NCBI GenBank assembly: GCA_964017235.1
Contig: OZ024938.1
Span: 58,271,816 to 58,335,815 of the forward strand
Length of the DNA stretch: 64,000 bases
Source of the DNA: Sabellastarte sp. h YS-2021
Lineage: Eukaryota; Annelida; Polychaeta; Sabellida; Sabellidae
Reading direction: 5' to 3'
How positions within the stretch are numbered: the first letter of the stretch is position 1; each line of letters begins with the position of its first letter. A program made the position numbers and the translations under genes. The notes beneath the pieces are model-generated. The model did not search any database. It was not told the origin of the DNA and was given only the letters and a program-made list of their open reading frames with translations. Positions 1-10,300 of the stretch are shown one piece after another.

Positions 1-624
1 CATTATATCTTCCAACTCTAATAATTACCTGAGGAGACGAAGAAATAATAGCTGTATCTGCATGATTGATATCTTCTTGTGAGATAAGATCCAGGCATTG
101 TTTGCATGCAGTCAGAAATATTGTTGTGTGTGTGTGTCGGGGAGGGGGGCTTGGGGTGGAAGGGAACAATTTGTTTTCCTATCTGACAGTGTCATAGGTA
201 TTATGAGAGAACAGAGGATGTTCTTGTATCATGCAAAAAGGTATAATTAGCAAATTGGAGAAGTTATACATTTAAACAGATGGGTTCTGTTCTATATTAA
301 AAAAACCCATACATTTATAAAAACACCCATAATAAGTCATAAAAGTCAAATGTCGATTTGAAGGAGAAATATTTTTTCAGATTAAAAAAATATAGGCACA
401 TGTAGATTTAATTAAAAAAATCTCAGTAATATTTCATCATTTTATTAGGTCATTTATTGACACTTAAAAGGTGGATTGTTACTGGATTTATTGATGTGAC
501 AAGGAAGGGCATTTAACAGTATAAACATAAAACAATTTCCCTTCCCTCGAGCAGGTGATGGAACTGTAACCATGTCCGTGTGTTTGTTTATTTGTTTCTC
601 CGTATGCATAACTAGAAAACTGTG

Positions 625-735
625 CATCAGATTGAGGTCACGGCTCCCACTAGTGGTACATGTTGTCGGCCTGTCCCAGTATGACCCTGGCTGCTAAACA
701 GCATGTAACACCACCGACTTTGACTTTCACTTTAT
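625..735 (+). repeat. tRNA-derived SINE (family B), 3' part
   Basis: The family B body is seen: ACTAGTGGTACATG, then GGCCTGTCCCAGTATGACCC and TGGCTGCTAAACAGCATGTAA. The same words recur at 17505, 17985 and, reversed, at 1950. Confidence 0.65.
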
Positions 736-1949
736 ACTTTGGGTCAATAATCATGGAACCAGATACTAATGTCATATCAGGACAAGCCCGGGTGAGCCAC
801 GTGCATACTTTGCAAAAGTATATTACTCATTCTGTTTGATTTCTGTGTTAACGAAACTAAAAAATGCTCCAGAATCAAGGACATTGACCCGATCATGCCC
901 AAATTTGAATCAGTTCTTCAGGGTATTGCACACAGGAAACGCCCCAACACGATCCGACATATTAACGACAGTTTGCCTGGAGGTCGACAGGTATGTCAAA
1001 ACACACTGGATCCGATCCATTTGTTTTGTTATTTTACAACAGTTTTTTTTCACTTTGCTTGTACATCTTGTGATTTCCATAGCCTTTACCTGAGCTTAAA
1101 AGTGCACAATATGTTTTTAAAATATAAATACCTGGTGTCATAATGAAGTATTACATGTTTTAGGAGAGGCAGAATAATCAGTAAATTAATTTAAAAGCTA
1201 AGATATACAAGAGTATATTTTAGATTGTGCTGTGTCCACCAATATTTTAGCTCAATATAAAAAAAACTTGAGCTTTGGGTAAGACTATGTTGTACCAATT
1301 AAATGCCTTTCATTGGTGCAGCTTGTTTCATCTAAGCTTTCCAAGGCATTTATTAAACACAGTTCTCTAGAAATGACATGGGCAATAGAGAACCCCCCTT
1401 TTCCCCTCCCTACCAGCAGATAAAAATTGGAAACTTTTCTAATTTAGAAATGTCGGGTCGTGTCTTGCAGTGTCTTATCTGATAGGATCCGAGTGTGTGT
1501 ACATACATTACAATAAAACACCATGGGCTATATATTTTGTCAGATCGTATCCTGTAGGGTCGTTTCCTGTGTGCAACACCCTTCCTTGTAACAGTTCTGA
1601 TCCAATCAGCTGTCAGTGAACCATAGATGAGTGGCAAATCAAAACCTAAGGTAAATATATGAGTTCGTGCAGTCCAATCTCGAGATGTCTGCGTCAACTG
1701 AAGATCCTGAGTTTGCGCAGGGACAATCTCGAGATTGTAACTGATCTCGAGCTGGGGCATAGCAGTTGTAGCTTCGAATCCAGTATGTGGGAAATCCTAG
1801 TGCAGCTGTTATAAGGGGCTACAAAGCACAATTTTGATTATCTGTTGTTATTTGACTTTCTGTCTGTTTGTTTCTTTGCTAAATAACCCAGAAGGGTCAG
1901 ACTGTTTTCAATGAAATTTCCAGGAAATGTTGGCAATAGCACAAGGACA

Positions 1950-2098
1950 AAGGTCAAGGTTGGGGTTTTATGTCCCGTTCAACAGCCAGGGTCATATTGG
2001 GACAGGTTCTCAGCATTTGCCACTTTTGGGACTCGAACCTGAGACATTCTGTCATTAGATGCCAAACTAGCTAACCACTCGACCACTGAGCACCTCTA
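1950..2098 (-). repeat. tRNA-derived SINE (family B), reverse orientation
   Basis: On the minus strand it reads from a tRNA-like head (GTGGTCGAGTGGTTAGC, B-box CAGGTTCGAGTCC) into the AAGTGGC...GTCCCAATATGACCCTGG body and the AAAACCCCAACCTTGA end. Confidence 0.75.
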
Positions 2099-2365
2099 CA
2101 ATGGCATAATGAACAGATGATTTCAATCAGTGTTTGGATCATTACACTCGTAGCAGGCAACATTTGAGGTGCTGGGCCTTGGGGGAGGTATGCACTCTTC
2201 GAGTAATCATTTTTCCTGTAACTTATGAAACCTGTATGCTAGCCAGAGAATCAAGATTAGTTTACTCGGAATGAAACCAACTACAATATGCGATCAAAAT
2301 CAGCCAAAGTTTAACATAGAAAGAAGCTGTACATTTAGGGTTGAATTTTCACTGCTATTAAGACC

Positions 2366-2560
2366 CAATATGAGAGAATCGAATCCTGGCCTTAACTCGT
2401 GTGGAAAAGCTGGTAGTTTGCTTGCCGTTAGTCGACAGTTTACAGTACAGAACCTTGACCGACTGTGTGTTGGTTTCCTCTGTCCCTCCAACTACCCATC
2501 ACAATATAGCCGATAAGGTACCAGACATGACGTTAAAGCACGAAATATAAATAATTGAAG
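2366..2560 (+). repeat. tRNA-derived SINE (family A), 5' truncated
   Basis: It starts near a B-box-like GAATCGAATCC (about 2376) and continues with the family body (AGCTGGTAGTTTGCTTGCCG, GGTTTCCTCTGTCC) seen at 28599 and 50363. It ends in an A/T-rich tail near 2555. Confidence 0.75.
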
Positions 2561-2770
2561 GCCCCTATGTATCGAGGATGATATTGTACAATACAGTGCA
2601 ATCTGATCCAACAATGAAATGTCTATTTGGAGAAATTATCCAACTCGACAGATATTATCAGTATTCAACTCAGGGCTCTAGTATAAAATGACCACAGCGT
2701 TCTTGCCTCTGGACTGATATTAAAAGGGAGACTTCCACTTCTTTGTTCTACTTGGAGAAGAAGAATATCT

Positions 2771-2902
2771 AGGATCGTATTCACAAAAGAGATCAAGTTC
2801 AAGTTGAGCCAAATATCAGCTCAACTATAATAAAAACAGCTTTAAGCTCGGGCTGACTTTTGGCTCAACTTGAGCTAGATTCCTTTTGTGAATACCAGCC
2901 CA
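2771..2902. mobile_element. Foldback MITE-like element
   Basis: It starts ATCGTATTCACAAAAGAGAT and ends CTTTTGTGAATACCAGCC, an imperfect inverted repeat. Inside, TTGAGCCAAATATCAGCTCA faces TTTTGGCTCAACTTGAGCTA. A related copy is at 38203. Confidence 0.65.
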
Positions 2903-4209
2903 TGATATATCTCATTGGATTGCATTGGATCAGCTTCGCATGTACCGTCATTTATACTGAACATTTCGTGATGACCCGATCATTTTGACAAGATTAAAAC
3001 AGGGTCAACCATAGCTGTCATGCTTTATTTCCCACTGTGCAACCTATTTACAAGTTAACAGCCATTATGGCTACACCCATAAAGAAGTTCTGCAGTTAGT
3101 TAAATCATTAATCCAACATACATATGATTTTTTTTCATTAAAATTGTAAGGATCCATTTTTTGATAATTTGCATGTGAATTTGTCTTATTTCTCCTGGTT
3201 TTATCATTGCCAACTGTGATATACAGTGTACTAATAAGAGTGGAATCTCCACCCATGTCTCAAATACAGATACGCAAGTTCAACCCAATAATTATAAAAT
3301 AGAAGAACATAACCACAAAGTATATACGTTGTACTTTCTCACAGATTTACCTTCATTTGTTTTTAAGTGTGTTAGGCCACTTTTAACTCTACTAACAAGT
3401 TTTCATTTCTGTGAAGCCTCTGTCCTATTTATTTTCAACCCTCCAATATCTATTTATTATACCACAGATTGTGTCATACATAGTCATACACACTGTGATA
3501 ATTATATATAATTATGCATGCACAAGTGTCAAATATATTTTGTACATCCCCCATCAAAAGTCACGTGTTTTAGTAATCCATCATTGAAAATACCCATCAC
3601 AAATTGTTTATTTTTAATCATACATATTGCAATGTGGAGAATATGAACCCAAACCTACAGAAGTGACAATCCAGTTACTGAGTGTCCAAGCCACTTAACC
3701 AGTAGGACTCATTTGTAACAACTGACTCTAAATTGCTTGTGAGATTCTTTTCTTTACTAACTCAAACTAATATGGCATTGCATATTATACATCGGCTCAT
3801 ATGTACAGTATTCTAAATACCAATAAGCATTAAATTTGCAACCAAAGCTGTTTCATATCTCTCAAACGCCAAGCATAATAATTGCCCCTAACATTACCAC
3901 TGAACTGAAATGGCTGTAATTTAATCCTCGTTTAAAAAGCCTTTCCCCTGACTGTACATTTAAATTGCAAGACACACACAGTTACATTCTGCTTAATTTG
4001 TAATCATAACAATACAATCTATGCCGAATTCTCTTATTCATTACCACATAAAATGCTTAAAAGGCGGGAGTGGTATATAACTGGTCATATATTGAAGTGG
4101 TGAACAAAATAATGTTGAATAATGGGTCAATCCCAAACAAGTTTTTCCCAGTAAGTTTTCAGTGACTTAAGTCATCTAGCCTTTCTGTTTTCACCTTTTA
4201 CAAATGCTG

Positions 4210-4275
4210 GCCTCTGATTGGCTGGTAAATGGCACGGCTAGGTCATGTGATGACCGGTAAAGCCACCATTGGAGC
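4210..4275 (+). promoter_or_regulatory. Proposed PCGF promoter with two CCAAT boxes
   Basis: Two inverted CCAAT boxes (GATTGGCTGG at 4216, CCATTGG at 4266) flank an inverted repeat GGTCATGTGATGACC at 4241-4255 with an E-box-like centre. No TATA box is apparent. They lie just upstream of a strong splice donor at 4348. The position fits a promoter about 3 kb upstream of the coding start. The transcription start itself is inferred. Confidence 0.5.
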
Positions 4276-4347
4276 TATTTTGGGGACAAAGAAATCCGTT
4301 GATAAAATGCCCATTATCGTCCACTTTCTGGGATAAAATCTCAAAAG
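4276..4347 (+). other. Proposed non-coding first exon (5' UTR) of the PCGF gene
   Basis: The donor CAAAAG|GTAAGT at 4348 is close to consensus and sits directly downstream of the CCAAT boxes. BMI1 genes commonly have a non-coding first exon with the ATG near the start of exon 2, which matches the short pre-ATG sequence of exon 2 here. The left boundary is approximate. Confidence 0.42.
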
Positions 4348-4465
4348 GTAAGTGTACCTGTATTAATTAATATCTGTATTTTATCCTAAGTGAATATCAG
4401 GCGGTGTTATGGCGCACTTGCTTCAAAAACTGCAATATTGTACGACTTTCCTGCATCGATTCCGA

Positions 4466-4482
4466 TTCAAAATGGCGGCGGC
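4466..4482 (+). promoter_or_regulatory. YY1/PHO-type motif with an ATG inside it
   Basis: TTCAAAATGGCGGCGGC contains the YY1 consensus AAAATGGCGGC. YY1 is the homologue of fly PHO, the DNA-binding recruiter of Polycomb complexes. The motif lies about 120 nt after the proposed first exon. Its ATG (4472) opens a 15-codon reading stretch up to a possible weak donor TGTAG|GTTAGT at 4516. Confidence 0.45.
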
Positions 4483-5309
4483 AAAAAATAAACAACAAAT
4501 GATCGTTGAGTGTAGGTTAGTATATATACAGGTTTACTAATTGTCTTCGTACAGACAGGAAGAAATGGTATAACATATTGTTTCTAATGTCAAAGTTTAC
4601 AGCTAAATATGAATTATCCAGCTTTACTATCTTTACCTACCATAGTGCTATTGTTTTGCATCTCTTGCGAGTGTGGGGGGGTTTCGCCCCCCTCATCCCA
4701 GCTCCCCCACAAAGACTGAGTACTGGCTGTTTTCGAAGTACACTGAATGTACTGAAGCATATATGCTGATAGCAAAGGAAATGTATATAGGGGCCTGTGT
4801 CTTTTTGACATGTGATGTAGATTTTGTTAGGAAAGCCATATTTGGCTACTGCAACAGCTAACAGCAAGTCAAATGTGGGTTTGAAATACTTGTGATGTTA
4901 TTAATTGGACAATTTCCTAATTTATACAGTTTGATCTTTTGAACATTATATATCAGTGGGACACTGTGTGCAGTGCATGATATAGTATCTTGTAAAGACC
5001 AAATTTGTTATGTTAATCTGAAAATGTATTTCTGTGTAGTTATGAAAACTGGTCTGTTGGCAAATAGTGGCTGTTTTATATAAACTTAGATGATTGTTGG
5101 CAGAACAAACCACCTTAAAAAGTACAGGTGTCCATTATTTCTTCCATGAGCATAATTATCACAGAAAGGCAATATATACTTTTTTTGACTAAATCATATT
5201 AGGTTCTGATCTGAACTGTTTGGTCAATCTCTCATTTATAAGAGTAATATTTTAATCATTCATTATTTCATGATTTAGTGTTATAAAAATATGGTGAAGT
5301 ATAGTTTGA

Positions 5310-5475
5310 AGGGTGAAGGAAACCAGTATATACAATTAATTAAGGTCGTGTACTATAAACCGCTGACCAAGGGAAGCGGCTACCCGGTTTCCCACTTGAG
5401 GTCAGGCCAGGAGTCGAACCCCAATCCTAGAGGTGGGGGGCAAGTGTCTTACTGCTGCACCACTGTAGCCTGTGA
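5310..5475 (-). repeat. tRNA-derived SINE (family A), reverse orientation
   Basis: Read on the minus strand it gives an A-box-like GTGGTGCAGCAGT, a B-box GGGTTCGACTCC and the CTCAAGTGGGAAA body of family A. It lies in intron 1 of the PCGF gene. Confidence 0.75.
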
Positions 5476-6019
5476 TATTTTGATCAGTATGTTAATGTAG
5501 GGAAACACACCGAAACAATTTATTTTGATGGTTTTGTATGAATACACTTCATAAAATCACACTGTGTGCACAAAGTAACCTGCAGAATTATGTATTGTTA
5601 ACTTTATTAAGATACAAACTATAAAAATGATAACTTGGTGTAGATTCAACTGAGAGTGTACAATTCAATGTGAGAGTTCTGTTGTGTACATGTTGTGATG
5701 ACTATATGGAGGAGAGCAGTAATGAAGTATTGTAAATTATTGGTGTGTTGTTTATTAAGCCGATCTCAAGAAAATATGACTTAAAATAATGTATTGTGAC
5801 AATGTCTTTCTACAATATAACCACAGTTGTCAATATTTGTTGAGTCTTCCTGAAAAAAAAATCAAAAGATGGGTCTTGGTCCAACTTAGATCCTGTTAAA
5901 TTTTCAGGGTCATCTGGATCACCATCTGGATACAAAGAATAATCTGGATTTTCCAATTTATGTGGTATTGTCTTGGCAGAGGCATGTGCTCTTTGAGTGC
6001 TCTTGTTTGCATATTTGTT

Positions 6020-6900
6020 GTAACTCATTGGTGTTACAGCTATTTTTGCCTCACAGCCCTTAAGGGATGTTGGGGTATTGTTTTCACTTATGGTGTCCAG
6101 ATGGGCAATCAGGCAGGTGTTCTTCGGGAAAAGATTGTAGGAAGTTGATACTTGGTAGGGACATTGATTGGGGGTGTTGATGTGCAGCATCATGGTTTGA
6201 CATTGATTTGAACTTTGTCCTTGCATTAGTGACCTTGTGTTTGAAAATCTTCTCCAGACCGTATCTCGGAAACTGTAAGGCATAGGAAGTTGATACTTTG
6301 TAGGGACGTTGGTTAGGGGCTGTAGGAGTACAACATCATGGGGAGACCTTCATTTGACTTTTGACCTTGCCGTAATTACCTGTGCTTGAAAATCTTAGCT
6401 GGGCTATATCTTGGAAAATGAAAGGCGTAGGAAGTTGATTCTGGGTAGGGCCTTAGTTAAGGGGTGTAGGTGTGCAGCATCATGGTGTGACCTTGATTTG
6501 ACTTTTCACCTTGCTGTAGTGACCTTGAACTTTTAGATCTTGTCCAGGCTATACCTCGGAAAATGTAGGACACATGAAGTTGATACTTGGTGGGGACATT
6601 GGTTAAGGGTGTAGGTGTTCAATGTAATGGTGTGACCTTGATTTGACTGTACTGTAGTGACCTTGACCAATAACATCTTGTCTGGGCTATATCTCAGGAA
6701 CCATAAGGTGTAGGAAGTTGATACCTGGTAGGGACATTGCTTGGGAGATGTAAGTTGGCAATATCATAGTGTGACCTTTATTTGAGTTTTAACCTTGCTG
6801 TGGTAACCTTGACCTTTAAACTCTTGTGCAAGCCGTATCTCAGAAACTGTAAAGCACAGGATGGGACAGTAGTTAGGGGGTGTAGGTGTACATTAGGTAC
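6020..6900 (+). repeat. Tandem array of ~145-bp units (five to six copies)
   Basis: The unit landmark TAGGAAGTTGATAC recurs at 6138, 6283, 6428, about 6573 and 6711, with a partial unit near 6855, giving 145-bp spacing (138 once). Units share a CTGGGCTATATCTCGGAA-type word and a run of TGACCTTG words. The copies are clearly diverged. It lies in intron 1, a few hundred bases before exon 2. Confidence 0.85.
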
Positions 6901-7282
6901 AATTTCTCTCTCTTAAACTTAAGTTTCTCCACTTAAACATTATTTGAACCTTTACAACCCTGACAGTGTTTGCTCTGAAAGCCTCTTGATCTTAGTTTGA
7001 GCTCAGTAGAGTTATAGGTATTTCGATATTTTGTGGTGGCACAATGGTGTCACAGTTCAGGTGATATATTTGGTTGTTATTCAGTGGTGTTACAGTTAGG
7101 TCTATTCAGATGAGGATATGCTAGTACATAAGAACTTTTTCAGCATCCTGGTATTGAAACAGTTTTGTACTGGTGGGATACCAAAACAGAAAATATGCTA
7201 CTGACCTATTCCCAGTATAAGTGGAACTAACATAAATTATTTTTATTACATTATATATATTTATATATTTTTAGCTAGCACT

Positions 7283-7394
7283 ATGCACAAAACTATACAG
7301 TTGAGTATTGGAGATCTGAATCCTCACCTCTTATGTGTGCTGTGTTCTGGATATCTAGTAGATGCCACCACAATCATAGAATGTCTACACTCCT
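7283..7394 (+). CDS. BMI1: PCGF coding exon 2: start codon and first half of RING
   Basis: The exon encodes residues 1-37, beginning [20 protein letters not shown]. It carries zinc ligands C18, C21, C34 and H36. The start is chosen because it aligns with the BMI1 start ([20 protein letters not shown]) and keeps the RING cysteine numbering identical. A pyrimidine-rich acceptor ends at 7274 (an alternative AG ends at 7278), so only a few 5' UTR bases precede the ATG. The donor TCCT|GTAAGT at 7395 splits codon 38 after its first base. Confidence 0.95.
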
Positions 7395-10300
7395 GTAAGT
7401 AAACATTTGTTGTAAATATTGATTGTGGAACAATAACAAATTTTTGTGCATTTTTAGCCGTATGATCACATATCAGAAGACACTCAAATTCACCAAAATT
7501 TTAAATTTGTATATCAGAAATTCCAATTGGACATTGTGATATCAGAAACTGTAATTCTATTGGTTATTTGCCCAAAGGTACAGATTTGAAGCTCTCGTAT
7601 CGGGATTTGTAATTGTCATATCAGAATTACAAATCCTGAAATCATAATTTAAAGCCATAATTCGTTTAAATTTACTTAAATATTGTGAGTATATATTTTA
7701 AGAAGGAACTTTTAATCAACTCTGAGGAAGTGAATTGGCAACCAAAATATAAAAAGAGCAACTCTAAACCTATTTTGTTTACAAATAATAGATATTTTCC
7801 CCCAAAAAAACTTCACACTCTGTATGATTACAACAGTGTTTTAACTTTGATAGTCTCTTTGCATTACTTTCCCATTCTTGCATATAATTGTTGTTTTGGG
7901 CATCAGTGGCGATACAGTGACGTCTGATAATGAAGTTAAAACTCTTAAACCTTGTCTGTTCACACCAAATTTCATATAAAACATTTTGCGATTTGATTAT
8001 TTCATTCATAGCAATGTTAGGTCTTGACAGCCGGATTGGCAAGTTTTTTCATAGGCAGAAAATGCTGGATAAAAACTGGATAAAAAACAAAAAAAAAGAA
8101 AAAATAGTGGTTGAAAAAACATCTTGGGGAAAAATGGTCCAAGGAGTTTGATTAAACTGGATAGAATTGAGAAAGTAATCTACTTTGTTCCAGTTTATGT
8201 ACAGAAATAGGAGACACATGTAGTTGACATGACATATGAGTCTTGCGAGGGAAGAAATCAGGTTGAGAAAAAACCCCTGAAAAATAGCAGTGTCCCAGAA
8301 CAAACAAATCCCCGCACCTGTGTAATGCTTAAGAAATACAAAAATTCTGAAGACTCAATCCAGACATGTTTGCAAAGGACCGAGTCCACCTTGTGTGAAA
8401 ATATGACCCATATCTAATGTAAAGTGTTTGAGTTATACATGGGGATGTAAAACCTCAACTTTGACCTTTGAACTATTAAAGTAAGAATGTTGGTATTAGA
8501 ATTTAAACTTAATTTAACAAATAAAGTGTGGAGATGACAGAGGTGTCTCTTCCACAAGTTAAATGTTTTTCAAACTGTTTTTCATTTTGGCTTTTATTAT
8601 GTTGTTATCAGTGGGAATAGTCAAGGGTACAACATAGGAGTTGCAGCTTGCATCATCTGGTGTTGTCATTTTGTTGTCATGACTATATGAATTGCGGTGG
8701 ATTGATTCAATGTGAGCTTAATTTCTCATCTGTGACAATATGACATTGCTGTCAGTCATTGACATTTTAAAATAAGAGGTCATTTTACCTCTCAGTATCG
8801 TAATATTGACCTCATTGGTCACAGTCGAGTACGCCGTTACATTACCACAACATTGGACCAAGCCAGGAATGGGACAAAATGTATCACTTGTGTTTGATGT
8901 CTTTCTAGTCTGCAGATCTTGTATTGTGAGGTACCTGGAAACCAGCAAATACTGCCCAATCTGTGATGTGCAAATACACAAGACCAAACCTCTGCTCAAT
9001 ATCAGGTAAGATAAACTTCCAACTTATCCACTCGTGTGTGCCCAGGGCCTGTAATCACAAAGATTCTTATTCCTAGAATTAATCTTATTCTTAGAATTTT
9101 TCTTAGAATTGTCATTTTTCTTAGAAAAATTCTAACAATAAAAATTTTCCTATTCACAAAGATTCTTATTCTTAGAATCGTACTTTAATCTTAGAATTTT
9201 TCTAAGAATGGCTTTTATTCTTAGAATTTTTCTAAGAATAACAAATTGCTATATGTACAAAACTCTTATTCTTGACACCAAAATTGCATCCAAATACAGA
9301 AAGTCACTTCTATGCTTGTATTCACAAAGATTCTTAGAATTTTTCTTTGAATTACACTTAGTCTAACCTGTACACACATTTCTTTTTACTTCTATTCTTA
9401 GAATTATTCTTAGCTAAGAATTGTTTTGTGAATAGTTTTTATTCTAAGAATGAGAAAATTCTTAGCTTAGAATTTAGAATTTTTTAGATTAAATTAGATT
9501 AGCTTAGTTGAATAATTTAGAATCGACGTCATTTTAGGTCATCATTGCCAACAAGTGTGCCAGAGATGAAGAATCAAGATTTCTACAACATTCGTTAACT
9601 TTCTCTGAGTGTGTCGAGAAATGGGGCCATATTCTACAACAATGCTTAGATATGGTGACCTTAGATCTAAGTAAGGGAAGGTTTTCCACTTAAGTTTTTC
9701 TTGAACTAAAGTGACTTATTCACGAAACAAATGTCAGGAATGTTCAGTCTCATCATTTCTTATTTTTAATCTAAGAAATACTTGATATATAAGTTAGAAA
9801 TGATCTAAGTATTGTTGTAGAATAAGGACCCAGGCCTCGACAATATATGATTGAAGTAAGAACACCTGATGGACTGGTAGTGGCTTCAGGAAACTTTTGC
9901 ATGAATAACATAATCTAATCTAATGTGAACATTTATAATGCTTAATCTCTATCAGTTGACAGATTCTAAGGTGCAGCTAAAACTTAAATAAGGTGAATGA
10001 TCGTGAGGGTTTCTAATTTCTTCAGACTGACTACACTGCACATTTATTTCTCTGTCTCATCATTCAGGAAACATCTGAAAACTCACCTGTTTAACTTAAG
10101 TTTCCCCTCTTTGTGTTCTTTCACTTTGCCCGACACCCATAACTCCTGATTACCGATCTTGACTGCCCCTCGACTGTCCTCATGATAAATATTTTTGTTA
10201 ATTTAGTGCACAGAGTTCCTCATTGTGGGGAAGATATTGTCCCTGCAAAGCATTAGATTAGATAAGATTAAATTAGATTAGCTTAGATGAAATAGCTGTG

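Larger units (their letters stand above)
1..4209. other. Upstream region without a recognisable gene
   Basis: No reading frame here shows a recognisable protein. The region holds a short TG tract (about 123-138), SINE pieces (625-735, 1950-2098, 2366-2560), a piece near 2160-2200 related to 15040-15080, and a foldback element (2771-2902). The rest is AT-rich unique-looking sequence. Confidence 0.6.
4348..7274 (+). other. Proposed intron 1
   Basis: The intron contains the YY1-type motif, a tRNA-like SINE on the minus strand (5310-5475) and a ~145-bp tandem array (about 6020-6900). No coding exon is seen. Confidence 0.5.

Noticed and set aside
4472-4515. Coding first exon starting MAAAKNKQQM
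   Set aside because: Spliced to exon 2 it stops immediately after the junction, and the donor is weak. It is kept only as a YY1 motif or possible upstream ORF.
5810-6283. 157-codon minus-strand frame as a gene
   Set aside because: Much of it overlaps the first units of the 145-bp tandem array, and the remainder shows no recognisable domain.
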